Assembly (NCBI GenBank): GCA_000218745.1
Contig: GL947595.1
Coordinates: 151,038 to 208,956, forward strand
From: Prochlorococcus marinus bv. HNLC2
GTDB lineage: Bacteria; Cyanobacteriota; Cyanobacteriia; PCC-6307; Cyanobiaceae
Reading direction: 5' to 3'
DNA length: 57,919 bases
Positions 38,236 to 48,130 of the stretch are shown here, one piece after another. The notes beneath the pieces are model-generated. The model made no database searches. It saw only the letters and a list, made by a program, of their open reading frames with translations, and was not told the origin of the DNA. Positions within the stretch are counted from its first letter, which is position 1. Every line of letters begins with the position of its first letter. The position numbers and the translations under genes are program-made.

Positions 38236-39477
38236 TCATTTTTGATACCAATTGCCTTTAATAAGTACCTTCCTTTTTATAGAGTTTGAAAAAATATCAC
38301 CCCAATTATTACCCTCAACTAAAACAAAATCCGCTGGGCATCCCACAGAAAGGATTCCATCCCAAGTTAAACCCAATAATCTACTTGGAGCATTTAAGAA
38401 TGCAGAGAGAGTTAGTCTATCCCAAGGATTAAGTTGCAACATAGGCATCGCATGTGACATTAAATAAAAAGGATCAAAATTACCAAATGGATACCAAGGA
38501 TCCTGAACATTATCACTCCCAATAGAAACATCAACAAATGATTGTTGAAGTTGTTTAACTGGTGCAACTGGTCTTTGCAGTGAATTATTATTCTGATCAC
38601 GATTTAAAAGCCAAAAATTTGTAAGTGGCAAGGCTATAACCTTTATATTTCTCTCAGCAATTCTCTTCCCAATTTTATGAATCTCTCTATTTTTAAGTAA
38701 TAAAATGCTGCTTGAATGACTACATGTTATGGGAATATTGCAATTTAATTTATCAATTATTTTTAATAGTAATTTCATACCTCTTCCTGGTTGAAAAGAA
38801 GATTCATCTACATGCAAATCTACCCCTAAATTAAATTTCATCGCTAATTTCAAGAGATGTGAAAGCGATGAATGAATATCCTTATTAAAGGGTGGAACTA
38901 ATACTCCCCCTAAAAGTCCATTATTTTGAGTTAATTTTTTTGCTAATATTTCACCATTTAAAGTACTCCAAAATTCCAAAGGAGCTAGAGCTACAAATTG
39001 CAATTCTAGTAAATTTGAATATTCTTTTCTCAAATTAAAAATCTCATTCCATATCTCTTCATCTTGTGAAAGATATGTATCAATATGAGTCCTTATCGCT
39101 CTATATCCATTACTTATTGCATAATTCATAGACTTTTTAGCTCTTTTAATAACTTTTTTTGGTGTTCTTGTGATATGTTCCTCAAGATTTACTGAGAGAG
39201 CATTTGCGTAATCAGACCTTAAATTTGGAAAATTATTCCAAGAGAAAGCTTTATCAAAATGAGCATGAGCTTCAGCAAATCTAGGAAATAGAATTCTTTT
39301 AACTTCATCCAATTCATCAATATCTATTGATTTTATCTTTGTAACAAACCCTCCATTCCATGATATTTCTAGAGGAGTAAACCCATCCGAGTTAACATAT
39401 AATTCTCTACTTTCATTTATATTGCAAATACACCTTGGAACTAATACTTTTATTTGTCCAAAATCACTCAAAACCAA
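38236..39477 (-). CDS. Cytosine-deaminase-like amidohydrolase
   Basis: Member of the metal-dependent amidohydrolase superfamily, nearest in pattern to cytosine deaminase and related N-heterocycle hydrolases. Metal ligands are visible as FAEAHAHFDKAF (HxH), the strand-5 histidine in GVDLHVDESSFQPG (which also holds the Glu), CSHSSSILLL, and the strand-8 aspartate in VSIGSDNVQDPWYPFG. The C-terminus SVGCPADFVLVEG is a standard amidohydrolase ending. It has 413 residues and a TTG start. The substrate is not certain; the partner FAD-linked oxidase suggests a two-step breakdown. Confidence 0.82.
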   Translation of the reverse strand: MVLSDFGQIKVLVPRCICNINESRELYVNSDGFTPLEISWNGGFVTKIKSIDIDELDEVKRILFPRFAEAHAHFDKAFSWNNFPNLRSDYANALSVNLEEHITRTPKKVIKRAKKSMNYAISNGYRAIRTHIDTYLSQDEEIWNEIFNLRKEYSNLLELQFVALAPLEFWSTLNGEILAKKLTQNNGLLGGVLVPPFNKDIHSSLSHLLKLAMKFNLGVDLHVDESSFQPGRGMKLLLKIIDKLNCNIPITCSHSSSILLLKNREIHKIGKRIAERNIKVIALPLTNFWLLNRDQNNNSLQRPVAPVKQLQQSFVDVSIGSDNVQDPWYPFGNFDPFYLMSHAMPMLQLNPWDRLTLSAFLNAPSRLLGLTWDGILSVGCPADFVLVEGNNWGDIFSNSIKRKVLIKGNWYQK

Positions 39478-39597
39478 ATTTAAGTATTAACTATCAACAT
39501 TTAATTATAAATTGTTAAGGAAAATAACTCAAATTCATCTCAAAACAAAAAAAAGTTTTCATTTTTTGCACATAACTTGTTAGATTCTTGTATGTGA

Positions 39598-39671
39598 GGC
39601 GGGCGTCGCCAAGTGGTTAAGGCAGCGGCTTGTGGCGCCGCTATTCGGGGGTTCGAATCCCCTCGCTCGCC
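39598..39671 (+). tRNA. tRNA-His (anticodon GTG)
   Basis: Acceptor GCGGGCG pairs with CGCTCGC (one G-U), with an extra 5' G at 39598 opposite C73, the identity signature of tRNA-His. The anticodon loop TTGTGGC gives GTG. The T arm GGGGGTTCGAATCCCCT is canonical. CCA is not encoded. It stands alone between the amidohydrolase and miaB. Confidence 0.96.
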
Positions 39672-39752
39672 CTCCAAATATTTATGGCGATAAAATTATT
39701 TAGTGTGTATTTTTGGGTTATGTAATATCTAAAAGTTTTTTATTTTAATAAA

Positions 39753-41240
39753 GTGCTAAAAACTAAATACAAGGAAAAATATAAAGGCCTCAGAGCTAGA
39801 ACAGATTCAGGGAGTTACTGGATTACAACTTTTGGCTGTCAAATGAATAAAGCCGATTCTGAGAGAATGGCAGGAATTCTTGAAAATTTGGGATATACGA
39901 AAGCTGAAGATGAATTTAATGCAGATTTAGTGCTATACAATACTTGTACTATAAGAGATAATGCAGAACAAAAAGTATATAGCTATCTAGGCAAGCAGGC
40001 AAAAAGGAAACATAAACTTCCAGAACTTAAATTAATTATTGCCGGTTGCTTAGCTCAACAAGAAGGTGAATCTCTTCTAAGAAAAGTCCCAGAATTAGAT
40101 TTAGTAATGGGACCACAACACGTTAACAATCTTGGAAATTTATTAGAAAGAGTTGATCTAGGAAACCAAGTTGTGGCCACTGAAGAAATATTCATTTCCG
40201 AGGATATCACAAATGCTAGAAGAGAAAGCTCCATTTGTGGATGGGTAAATATTATTTATGGTTGTAATGAGAGATGCTCTTATTGCGTCGTGCCGTCAGT
40301 TAGAGGTCGAGAACAGTCCAGATTACCTAATGCAATAAAAAATGAGATTATCTCCCTTGCAAAAAATAACTTTAAAGAGATAACTCTTTTAGGTCAGAAT
40401 ATTGATGCTTATGGGAGAGATCTTCCTAGTAAAACAATGACAGGCAGAGAACTAACTACACTTACTGATTTACTTTATTACATTCATGATATTGAAGGAA
40501 TAAAAAGGTATAGATTTGCAACCAGTCATCCAAGATACTTCTCAAAAAGGCTAATTCAAGCTTGTTATGAGTTAGATAAAGTTTGTGAACATTTCCATAT
40601 CCCATTTCAAAGTGGAAATAATGAGATCCTTAGAATGATGTCAAGAGGTTATACAATAGAAAAATATAAAGAAATCATTGAAAATATAAGAATTCTCATG
40701 CCTAATGCATCTATAACTGCTGATGCTATTGTGGCTTTCCCAGGAGAGACATCAAAACAATTCGAAGATACATTATCACTAATAAGCGAGATCGGTTTTG
40801 ATTTAGTTAATACTGCAGCCTATTCACCAAGACCAAATACCCCTGCATCAAAATGGGAAAATCAAATTCCTGAGGAGGTAAAAAAAGAAAGACTTAATGA
40901 GCTAAATGAAATAGTAGAAAAAACTTCAAGAGAACGGAATAAACGCTACCTCAATACAAAAGAGAAAATATTAATAGAAGGATTTAATCCAAAAAATCCT
41001 TCTCAATTAATGGGCAGAACTCGAACTAATAGATTAACTTTTATTGAGATTCCAGATCAAAACCAACAAATTAACTTGATTAGCACAGAATTATCTCAGC
41101 TAATAGAAAGGTCACCTTCTCGCCGATTAAATTTTGTTGAGATCCCTAATACTCAGCAAATCAACTTAATTGGTACTGAATTAAATGTGAGAATAAATCA
41201 GGTAAGATCTTTTTCCTTATCAGGAGAAATTTGTAGCTAA
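39753..41240 (+). CDS. miaB: tRNA-2-methylthio-N6-dimethylallyladenosine synthase MiaB with duplicated TRAM segment
   Basis: Radical-SAM methylthiotransferase that thiolates C2 of i6A37 in tRNAs. The UPF0004 domain shows [28 protein letters not shown] and [10 protein letters not shown] (three cluster cysteines). The radical-SAM core shows [20 protein letters not shown], then [17 protein letters not shown]. The C-terminal TRAM domain holds a tandem duplication: [18 protein letters not shown]... is followed by [18 protein letters not shown]..., and then the normal end [14 protein letters not shown]. At 495 residues it is about 30 longer than I would expect. The start codon is GTG. Confidence 0.95.
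   Translation: MLKTKYKEKYKGLRARTDSGSYWITTFGCQMNKADSERMAGILENLGYTKAEDEFNADLVLYNTCTIRDNAEQKVYSYLGKQAKRKHKLPELKLIIAGCLAQQEGESLLRKVPELDLVMGPQHVNNLGNLLERVDLGNQVVATEEIFISEDITNARRESSICGWVNIIYGCNERCSYCVVPSVRGREQSRLPNAIKNEIISLAKNNFKEITLLGQNIDAYGRDLPSKTMTGRELTTLTDLLYYIHDIEGIKRYRFATSHPRYFSKRLIQACYELDKVCEHFHIPFQSGNNEILRMMSRGYTIEKYKEIIENIRILMPNASITADAIVAFPGETSKQFEDTLSLISEIGFDLVNTAAYSPRPNTPASKWENQIPEEVKKERLNELNEIVEKTSRERNKRYLNTKEKILIEGFNPKNPSQLMGRTRTNRLTFIEIPDQNQQINLISTELSQLIERSPSRRLNFVEIPNTQQINLIGTELNVRINQVRSFSLSGEICS
41001..41183 (+). repeat. miaB: Diverged tandem duplication in the MiaB TRAM domain
   Basis: Residues ~417-447 and ~448-477 align over their whole length: both begin SQL, share R..RL.F.EIP and end QQINLI.TEL. 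The DNA copies (41001-41093 and 41094-41183) differ at many positions and one is a codon shorter, so this is an old or relaxed duplication, not an assembly repeat. Confidence 0.88.
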
Positions 41241-41255
41241 TAATATGAAAATTTA

Positions 41256-42317
41256 ATGGGCTCTATAAGTAAAAAATGTGTAGGCCTTATCTTTGGTGGA
41301 AAATCAAATGAGCATTTTGTATCTATTACTTCAGCTCAAGCAATTTTTAGAGCCTTAAACTCAAAACAAAATAAAAAATTTTTTAATTTAAAAACTTTTT
41401 ATATAAGTAGGGAGGGCAAATGGTTTTCACATGAGAGATCAATTTTAATTCTTAAAAACAAATTGAATATTAAAGAATTTGAACTTGAAGAAACATACAA
41501 GCCAAAAAATTTAATTGAGATTTTAAACGTAAAAGAAATTGATGTATGGTTCCCCATTCTTCATGGTTTTAATGGAGAGGACGGAACTATTCAAGGATTA
41601 CTAAAATTCACTCAAAAACCATTTATATCATCAGGGATTCTTGGTTCTGCTATTTGTATGGATAAAATAACTTCAAAGTTATTATTTGCAAATTTAAAAA
41701 TTCCTCAAGTTAATTATTTACCCTTACAAAATTATGACCCAAATAATACTAATGAATTACAAAATATAATTAAGAAAGTAAATGCTAAATTAAATTTTCC
41801 ATTATTTATTAAACCCTCTAACTCTGGTTCATCACTTGGAATTTCAAAAATCAATAATATAAAAGAACTTCCCATAGCATTAAAAAAAGCTTGGGAAATT
41901 GACAAAAGAATAATCATTGAAGAAGGCTTAAATGTCAGGGAATTGGAGTGCGGAATTATTGGTAAAAATAATTTACATCCTTCTGAAGTTGGAGAAGTAG
42001 AGTGTAAATCTGAATGGTACGACTATGAGTCAAAATACGAACTTGAAAATAAATTAACTATTCCAGCATTAATTGATAAAAATATTAGAGATCAGATTCA
42101 AACATTTGCAATTGAAGGTTGTAAAGCTTTGAATGTTGAGGTTTTTGCAAGAGTAGACTTTTTTTTAGAAAAAGGAACTAATAAAATTTATCTTAATGAA
42201 ATTAATACTATTCCTGGATTTACTGACAAAAGTATGTTCCCGTTACTTTGGAAACCATTAGGTTTAGACATTGATCAACTTGTAGCTAAACTTATAAATA
42301 TTGTCATTGAATCGTAA
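41256..42317 (+). CDS. ddl: D-alanine--D-alanine ligase
   Basis: ATP-grasp enzyme joining two D-alanines for the peptidoglycan stem. Seen: GLIFGGKSNEHFVSITSAQA, the serine/glycine region FPILHGFNGEDGTIQGLL, FIKPSNSGSSLGISK, and the C-terminal magnesium site FLEKGTNKIYLNEINTIPGFTD. It has 353 residues. It heads the run ddl - unknown - ftsQ - ftsZ, a reduced version of the bacterial division and cell-wall cluster. The next gene begins directly after its stop. Confidence 0.94.
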   Translation: MGSISKKCVGLIFGGKSNEHFVSITSAQAIFRALNSKQNKKFFNLKTFYISREGKWFSHERSILILKNKLNIKEFELEETYKPKNLIEILNVKEIDVWFPILHGFNGEDGTIQGLLKFTQKPFISSGILGSAICMDKITSKLLFANLKIPQVNYLPLQNYDPNNTNELQNIIKKVNAKLNFPLFIKPSNSGSSLGISKINNIKELPIALKKAWEIDKRIIIEEGLNVRELECGIIGKNNLHPSEVGEVECKSEWYDYESKYELENKLTIPALIDKNIRDQIQTFAIEGCKALNVEVFARVDFFLEKGTNKIYLNEINTIPGFTDKSMFPLLWKPLGLDIDQLVAKLINIVIES

Positions 42318-42728
42318 ATGTTACATGGACTTCTTTGGTTGCCATTACTCTTTATATTCTTTCTATTAACTGCTTTAGGTTGGTTAGAAAGAAGAAGACA
42401 AAATCTATTCGTTAATTGGGCTAGAGGTTCAGAACTTTGTAAGTTAGATAGTTCAGGAGCAGCATCTTTGAAAGATGGCAAATTAACCTGGAGTGCATTT
42501 GAAGCTGGAAATTTTAAAGATCAAGGTAGTTTTGTAATTAAAAAACTTGAATTAGTAGAGCTAATGGCTCTCACTTCCGGCGAAGCACCATTAACAAATG
42601 AATCTCAGGGTAAATGCAGACTTAGACTTGTAGGTAGTGGTAAAGAAATGGACGTTCCTTTTTCAGATGCAGATAAAGCTAGAGAATGGATGGATCAATT
42701 AATGGAAAAAGCTCGTTGTGATTTGTGA
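42318..42728 (+). CDS. Uncharacterised membrane-anchored protein between ddl and ftsQ
   Basis: A 136-residue protein with one N-terminal membrane helix (LHGLLWLPLLFIFFLLTALGWL) followed by the basic ERRRQNLF and a soluble domain rich in beta strands (SGAASLKDGKLTWSAFEAG, KCRLRLVGSGKEMDVPFSDA). I do not recognise a named family. It abuts ddl and overlaps ftsQ by 4 bases, so it is translated with the division genes. A wall or division role is only an inference from position. Confidence 0.75.
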   Translation: MLHGLLWLPLLFIFFLLTALGWLERRRQNLFVNWARGSELCKLDSSGAASLKDGKLTWSAFEAGNFKDQGSFVIKKLELVELMALTSGEAPLTNESQGKCRLRLVGSGKEMDVPFSDADKAREWMDQLMEKARCDL

Positions 42729-43450
42729 AAAAGAAAAATATTATTATTTCTTCAAAATTTATAGGACTATTAATTTTTTTGTTCCTAACAAGTTTTTTAA
42801 CTATAAGGTCTTTTAAAGAAGTAAAGCTAGATGATTTATTTATCGAGGGAGATGAATTCATAACCAAGAAAGATTTAATTGATAATTCATCACTAATATT
42901 TCCTACAAAATTAATTTTCATCAAAACAAGTTATCTCGAAAAAGAATTAAAAGAAAATTTATCACTTAAAAATATTTCTATAAATAGGAGGTTAATTCCT
43001 TTTCAATTAAAAATTTATTTACAAACTAGAATTCCATTAGCTTATGCAGAGTCAAAAAAACTTGATAGAAAATTTTATGGCTATGTTGACTCCGAAGGTA
43101 TTTTCATCCCTAAAGAATTTGCAAGCATTAAAGAAAAAAATATATACCCTATAAAAATTATTGGCTGGAAAAAAAATTATGCTGAGATAGTGTCTAAAAT
43201 TTTTAAATTTTACGAAAATAATATTAATGATCTTGAATTAATTAATATTGCTTCAAATGAATTTATATTTATTGAGGAGAAAGTACTTAAAAAAATACTG
43301 TTAGGTTATGAACATTCTAAATTAGATACTCAACTAAACCTAATACCAGAGATAAAAAAACAACTAAAACAAAAAAATATTCTTAAAAATTTAGAAAGTT
43401 TAGACATTACAGATCCAAACAATCCAACAATAAAAGTGTTCAAACCCTAA
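42725..43450 (+). CDS. ftsQ: Cell division protein FtsQ (POTRA-domain)
   Basis: Bitopic divisome protein linking early and late assembly. Topology fits: short cytoplasmic N-terminus (KKKNIIISSK), one membrane helix (FIGLLIFLFLTSFLTI), then a POTRA-like domain (FIEGDEFITKKDLIDNSSLIFP) and a beta domain with IPLAYAESKKLDRKFYGYVD and EGIFIPKEF. It has 241 residues, short for FtsQ, as seen in picocyanobacteria. The sequence is poorly conserved; the call rests on topology and on its place between ddl and ftsZ. It starts at a GTG overlapping the upstream gene. Confidence 0.82.
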   Translation: MKKKNIIISSKFIGLLIFLFLTSFLTIRSFKEVKLDDLFIEGDEFITKKDLIDNSSLIFPTKLIFIKTSYLEKELKENLSLKNISINRRLIPFQLKIYLQTRIPLAYAESKKLDRKFYGYVDSEGIFIPKEFASIKEKNIYPIKIIGWKKNYAEIVSKIFKFYENNINDLELINIASNEFIFIEEKVLKKILLGYEHSKLDTQLNLIPEIKKQLKQKNILKNLESLDITDPNNPTIKVFKP

Positions 43451-43629
43451 TAATTGAGAATATTTTTTTAAACGTATTTTTTAAAAAAGGTAATCATGGC
43501 AAGGTTTTTATAAGATTTTTACTAATATCGGGATGAAATTCTTTTAAGGACTTTCGTCAAGAAATTCCTACAGATGACCTGAGTGAGTTCATAATGCACC
43601 AAGGTATATTAATTTGTTTTTAAATAGCG

Positions 43630-44745
43630 ATGAGCTTCGGGAACAATCCAAACATCAATCAATCTAATGAAATCCTTCCAAGCCAAAATGCCAAAATAGA
43701 AGTTATTGGTGTTGGAGGTGGAGGGAGTAATGCTGTAAACCGAATGATCGATAGTGATCTTGAGGGAGTATCTTTTAGAGTACTTAATACTGACGCACAA
43801 GCACTATTGCAATCATCTGCAAATCAAAGAGTTCAATTAGGTCAAAATTTAACTAGAGGTTTAGGAGCAGGAGGTAATCCAAGTATCGGACAAAAAGCTG
43901 CGGAAGAATCTAGAGAAGAATTACAACAATCTTTGGATGGAGCCGACTTGGTATTTATTGCAGCGGGCATGGGAGGTGGTACTGGTACAGGTGCAGCCCC
44001 AGTAGTAGCAGAAATTGCCAAACAAACTGGGGCTTTAACAGTAGGTATCGTTACGAAACCATTTTCTTTTGAAGGTAAAAGAAGGATGCGTCAAGCAGAA
44101 GAAGGGATTGCCAGATTAGCTGAAAATGTAGATACTCTTATTGTTATCCCTAATGATCGTTTAAAAGATATTATATCTGGAGCTCCTTTAAAAGAAGCTT
44201 TCAAAAATGCTGATGATGTTTTAAGAATGGGAGTTAAAGGAATAAGTGATATCATAACTTGTCCAGGTGAAGTCAATTTAGATTTCGCGGATATAAGATC
44301 AGTAATGACTGAAGCAGGTTCTGCATTACTTGGAATTGGAGTAAGCTCCGGAAGATCAAGAGCATTAGAGGCTGCTCAATCAGCTATCAGTTCTCCATTG
44401 CTTGAGGCTGGAAGAATTAATGGTGCTAAAGCATGTGTAATTAATATTACTGGTGGCAGCGATATGACTCTTGAAGATGTGAATTCTGCTACTGAAGTAA
44501 TTTCTGATTTGGTTGATCCAGAAGCTAACATTATTTTTGGAACTTCCATTGATGATTCAATGGAAGGCGAAATACAAGTTACAGTAATTGCTACTGGTTT
44601 TGATACGAAGGAAATAAATAGGCAACAGAGACTTAAAAGTAGATTATCTGCACAGCCACTTAGGAATATTTCTGATAATAAAGAGACAGGAGCAAATATT
44701 CCAGAATTTTTGAGATTAAGACAAAATAGAAGAGATGAAGGTTAA
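43630..44745 (+). CDS. ftsZ: Cell division protein FtsZ
   Basis: Tubulin-like GTPase that forms the division ring. Seen: [36 protein letters not shown] (tubulin signature), [12 protein letters not shown] and the synergy-loop aspartates in [13 protein letters not shown]. The C-terminal tail ends [13 protein letters not shown], the conserved peptide that contacts tethers such as Ftn2/ZipN (ftn2 is at 18.5-20.6 kb). It has 371 residues. A spacer of 179 bases upstream, longer than usual here, probably holds its own promoter and leader. Confidence 0.97.
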   Translation: MSFGNNPNINQSNEILPSQNAKIEVIGVGGGGSNAVNRMIDSDLEGVSFRVLNTDAQALLQSSANQRVQLGQNLTRGLGAGGNPSIGQKAAEESREELQQSLDGADLVFIAAGMGGGTGTGAAPVVAEIAKQTGALTVGIVTKPFSFEGKRRMRQAEEGIARLAENVDTLIVIPNDRLKDIISGAPLKEAFKNADDVLRMGVKGISDIITCPGEVNLDFADIRSVMTEAGSALLGIGVSSGRSRALEAAQSAISSPLLEAGRINGAKACVINITGGSDMTLEDVNSATEVISDLVDPEANIIFGTSIDDSMEGEIQVTVIATGFDTKEINRQQRLKSRLSAQPLRNISDNKETGANIPEFLRLRQNRRDEG

Positions 44746-44759
44746 TTCCTGAAAAATGT

Positions 44760-44853
44760 GACCCGGTTATCTCGCCTGCTTTAAGCATCCTGTGTGGCTG
44801 CTACCTTCCGGTCCTGACCAGATTTAGGCGTTAAAACCGCGAAAGGCCGAGTC
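44760..44853 (-). ncRNA. ffs: Signal recognition particle RNA (4.5S type)
   Basis: Read on the minus strand, the ends GACTCGG and CCGGGTC pair, and the apical part holds GGTCAGGACCGGAAGGTAGCAGCC, written here in the order GGTCAGGACCGGAAG then GTAGCAGCC, which is the near-invariant Ffh-binding hairpin. Length is about 94 nt. It lies opposite to ftsZ and panB in the gap between them. The protein partner Ffh is encoded at 17-18.4 kb. Confidence 0.95.
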
Positions 44854-44860
44854 AATTAAT

Positions 44861-44866
44861 ATCATA
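44861..44866 (-). promoter_or_regulatory. -10 element of the SRP RNA promoter
   Basis: On the minus strand TATGAT lies 7 bases before the first G of the SRP RNA, the right distance for a -10 box. No strong -35 hexamer is seen at 17 bases. Confidence 0.5.
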
Positions 44867-44897
44867 GCAACCTATGCAATAAATTATTAATATCATC

Positions 44898-45668
44898 ATG
44901 ATTCCCTCAGAACTTATTAACTTTAAAAACTCAAAAAAGATTATTGCTTTGACGGCATGGGATTCAATTACTGGATCTTTGGCAGAAATTGCGGGAGCAG
45001 ATATTGTTTTAGTTGGTGATTCATTAGGAATGGTAGCTTTGGGTTATAAAACTACTCTACCAGTAACTTTAAGAAATATGATCGATCATACAAATGCTGT
45101 TTGTAGAGGCTTTTCTTATAACCTTGATGCTCAACCTCTTCTTATCTGCGATTTACCTTTCCTAAGTTATCAGTGCGGAGAGGATAAGGCTGTTGAAAAT
45201 GCAGGGAAAATAATTAAAGATACCCCTGCAAAAGGTGTAAAACTAGAGGGAGCAGAACCAGAAACTTTAAATGTAATTTCTAGATTAATAAGGATGGGAA
45301 TTCCTGTAATGGGACATGTAGGCTTAACCCCACAAAACTTTTTAAATCAGGGACTTAAACAACAGGGAGATAATTATATTACTCAAGAAAAAATCAAAAA
45401 AGAAGCGAAGTCTTTAGAAAAGTTGGGCTGTTTTGCGATTGTTTTAGAACATGTTCCTAATTTGCTTGCCAAAGATATCAGAGAAAACTTAAAAATACCC
45501 ACAATTGGAATTGGTGCAGGAAACCATTGTGATGGCCAAATACGAGTAACGGCTGATTTATTAGGCTTAACTGATAAACAACCTCCTTTTTGCGAACCAT
45601 TGATTGATGGTAAAAACATTTTTAAAGATAAATTAAAAAAATGGATAGAAGATGAAAGACTTAATTGA
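44898..45668 (+). CDS. panB: 3-methyl-2-oxobutanoate hydroxymethyltransferase
   Basis: First step of pantothenate (CoA) synthesis, transferring a hydroxymethyl group from methylene-THF to ketoisovalerate. Seen: [60 protein letters not shown] and [14 protein letters not shown]. It has 256 residues, normal size. Its end overlaps the convergent hemW-like gene by 8 bases. Confidence 0.95.
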   Translation: MIPSELINFKNSKKIIALTAWDSITGSLAEIAGADIVLVGDSLGMVALGYKTTLPVTLRNMIDHTNAVCRGFSYNLDAQPLLICDLPFLSYQCGEDKAVENAGKIIKDTPAKGVKLEGAEPETLNVISRLIRMGIPVMGHVGLTPQNFLNQGLKQQGDNYITQEKIKKEAKSLEKLGCFAIVLEHVPNLLAKDIRENLKIPTIGIGAGNHCDGQIRVTADLLGLTDKQPPFCEPLIDGKNIFKDKLKKWIEDERLN

Positions 45669-46884
45669 TTTTTTCCCACCAATTAAACATATCAATTAAT
45701 ATTTGGTTGCTTAATTCCATTCCTTTTGGATCGCTTAAGAAAAATCTATCTCCCTCATTTTTAAGTAATCCACCATCTAGGTATTTATCCCAAGTTTTTA
45801 TCAATTTTAAATAATTACCTTCTATCTTTTCATCACTCCATCCATACTCTTTCATTAAATTTCTTACATTTACACCTTCACTAGTTCTCAAATTTAACAT
45901 TATTTTTTCATCTAAATCTATCTCTTTAAAAGATGATTTTAATAAAGACTCATCCAGAGCTAATGAACATTGATTTGTTACCCATTCTTTATAAAGTTCG
46001 GTTGTCTTTGGTCTTGTCAATCTTCTACCCCAAGGAGAACTAGTAGATCCTTGTCCAAAGCTCCACCATCCTAAACCTTTCCAATAAACTCTATTATGTC
46101 TTGATTGATGACCTGAAATTGAGTAATTTGATATTTCATACCTTACATATCCTGATTGCTTTAAAAATAAACTTGTCAGTGCGCTATTTTCATAGGACTC
46201 ATCATTATTGGGTAAGGAAAGTTTACCAAGATCATAAAGCTTCTTAAAAACAGTACCATCCTCAATAATCAAATCATAAATTGAAATATGTGGTGGCAAA
46301 AATTTAATTGCTTCTTTTAAATCGATTGTCCATATATTAGTTCCACTTTCTGGCAGATTTTGAATTAAGTCTAAGCTCCAACTTCTTATAAAGTTTTCAT
46401 TTTTTGCCTTACTTAGCCATGAACAAGAATTGAAAACATCATCTTTTGTATGTCTCCTTCCAGATTTTTTTAATATTTCATCATTAAAACTTTGAGCACC
46501 TAAACTAAAACGATTAATTCCAGCATTTATAAAACCATTGAGAGAATACTCATCAAAACTTGCAGGATCTACTTCCATTGTTATTTCTGCACCTCTATCT
46601 ATTCCATAATATTTTCTAAAAATATTAATTAAATCCTCTATTTGAGTTGGATCCAATATTGAGGGAGTCCCGCCTCCAATATAAATTGTTGATAAAGGGG
46701 ATTTGTGTTTAATTGATAATATTTCCTTTTTAAGATACGTCAAATAATCCTTTACAGTATCACTTTTATTTCCATTGAGGCTATCAATATTGTCACCTAT
46801 TGGCACCACTGCAAAGTCGCAATAGAAGCATCTTCTATGGCAAAAAGGAATATGGATATAAGCACTTCTAGGGTATCTATACAT
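45661..46884 (-). CDS. hemW: HemW-like radical SAM protein (HemN family)
   Basis: Radical-SAM protein of the coproporphyrinogen-oxidase-like group. The N-terminus has [20 protein letters not shown] (CX3CX2C cluster), followed by [46 protein letters not shown] and [16 protein letters not shown]. It has 407 residues. The pattern and the lack of the extra N-terminal cysteine region point to HemW, a heme chaperone, more than true HemN, but sequence alone does not settle it. Confidence 0.88.
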   Translation of the reverse strand: MYRYPRSAYIHIPFCHRRCFYCDFAVVPIGDNIDSLNGNKSDTVKDYLTYLKKEILSIKHKSPLSTIYIGGGTPSILDPTQIEDLINIFRKYYGIDRGAEITMEVDPASFDEYSLNGFINAGINRFSLGAQSFNDEILKKSGRRHTKDDVFNSCSWLSKAKNENFIRSWSLDLIQNLPESGTNIWTIDLKEAIKFLPPHISIYDLIIEDGTVFKKLYDLGKLSLPNNDESYENSALTSLFLKQSGYVRYEISNYSISGHQSRHNRVYWKGLGWWSFGQGSTSSPWGRRLTRPKTTELYKEWVTNQCSLALDESLLKSSFKEIDLDEKIMLNLRTSEGVNVRNLMKEYGWSDEKIEGNYLKLIKTWDKYLDGGLLKNEGDRFFLSDPKGMELSNQILIDMFNWWEKIN

Positions 46885-46982
46885 ATCTATTTAATTTAGT
46901 ATTTCATTAGAAGATCTTAATAAACAATTTAAAAAATAAAATCTTTATTTACTCAATTAATAAACCCTAGTAGATTAGGGTT

Positions 46983-48092
46983 ATGACAGATATTTTAGTA
47001 ATTATCTTATTTGTATTGTCAGGAGCCGCATCAGGGTGGCTTGGAGTTGATCTTTTACCTATTGATGTTTTAAAACAAGTTTCCAACATCGAAGGATTTA
47101 GAATCGTTTTAGCGATAATAGGATCTTTCGTTGGTCTCGCAGCAGGATTTGTATTTCTTCAATTAAGGAAGACATTTTTAGATCAGATAAGAACTATGCC
47201 AACAGATCTATTAATCAGTAGATCGGTTGGATTAATTTTAGGTTTATTAGTAGCGAATTTATTACTAGCTCCAATATTATTAATACCATTTCCGCGAGAA
47301 GTATTTTTTGCAAAACCTCTATCAGCCATATTGAGTAATATTTTCTTTGGTGTTTTAGGTTATAAACTAGCTGATACGCATGGTCGAACTTTACTAAGAA
47401 TTTTCAATCCAAATAATACAGATGCATATCTAGTGAACGAAGGGATCTTACCTGCAGCAAGTCCAAAGATTCTTGATACAAGTGTAATTATTGATGGAAG
47501 AATAAATGGTCTCTTAAACTGTGGCTTATTGGAAGGCCAAATAATAGTTGCACAGAGTGTAATTGACGAACTTCAAACGCTCGCTGATTCAAGCAGCAAT
47601 GAAAAAAGATCTAAAGGAAGAAGAGGACTTAAATTATTAAAAGAATTAAGAGAAATATATGGTAGAAGGCTTGTAATTAATCCAACAAAATACGAAGGAG
47701 AAGGTACTGATGAAAAATTATTACAAATAACTCAAGATATGACTGGGACTCTAATAACAGCTGATTATAACCTTTCTCAAATTGCTGAAGTAAAAGAACT
47801 GAAAGTTTTAAATTTAAGTGATCTTGTAATTGCATTAAGACCGGAAGTTCAGCCAGGCGAATCTCTTAATATTAAAATTGTTCGTGAAGGGAAGGAAAAA
47901 ATGCAAGGTATTGGTTATTTAGATGACGGAACAATGGTTGTCATAGAAGAAGCCAAAAAATTTGTTGGCACAAGATTAGATATAGTTATCACTGGTGCAT
48001 TACAGACTCCAACAGGAAGAATGGTCTTTGGAAAACTAATAAATGATCAGGAGTCAAACAAATCTTTTAAATCTCAAGCAACTCAAGGGTAA
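46983..48092 (+). CDS. Membrane-anchored PIN-TRAM domain protein
   Basis: A 369-residue protein with four N-terminal hydrophobic helices (e.g. ILVIILFVLSGAASGWLGVD, SVGLILGLLVANLLLAPILL). A PIN nuclease-fold domain follows, with acidic residues in ILDTSVIIDGRINGLL, VIDELQTLAD and TLITADYNLSQIAEV, and finally a TRAM RNA-binding domain (QGIGYLDDGTMVVIEEAKKF, TGALQTPTGRMVFGK). This architecture is widespread in cyanobacteria and Firmicutes (YacL type); its job is unknown, with RNA cleavage at the membrane a fair guess. It precedes clpR on the same strand. Confidence 0.88.
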   Translation: MTDILVIILFVLSGAASGWLGVDLLPIDVLKQVSNIEGFRIVLAIIGSFVGLAAGFVFLQLRKTFLDQIRTMPTDLLISRSVGLILGLLVANLLLAPILLIPFPREVFFAKPLSAILSNIFFGVLGYKLADTHGRTLLRIFNPNNTDAYLVNEGILPAASPKILDTSVIIDGRINGLLNCGLLEGQIIVAQSVIDELQTLADSSSNEKRSKGRRGLKLLKELREIYGRRLVINPTKYEGEGTDEKLLQITQDMTGTLITADYNLSQIAEVKELKVLNLSDLVIALRPEVQPGESLNIKIVREGKEKMQGIGYLDDGTMVVIEEAKKFVGTRLDIVITGALQTPTGRMVFGKLINDQESNKSFKSQATQG

Positions 48093-48130
48093 CTCTGGTT
48101 AGAATCTGATAAGAAGTTTATTTTTAAAGA

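Noticed and set aside
43609-43800. Antisense frames inside ftsZ, ftsH, BI-1, ffh and other genes
   Set aside because: They mirror the codon structure of well-supported genes on the opposite strand and show no family features.
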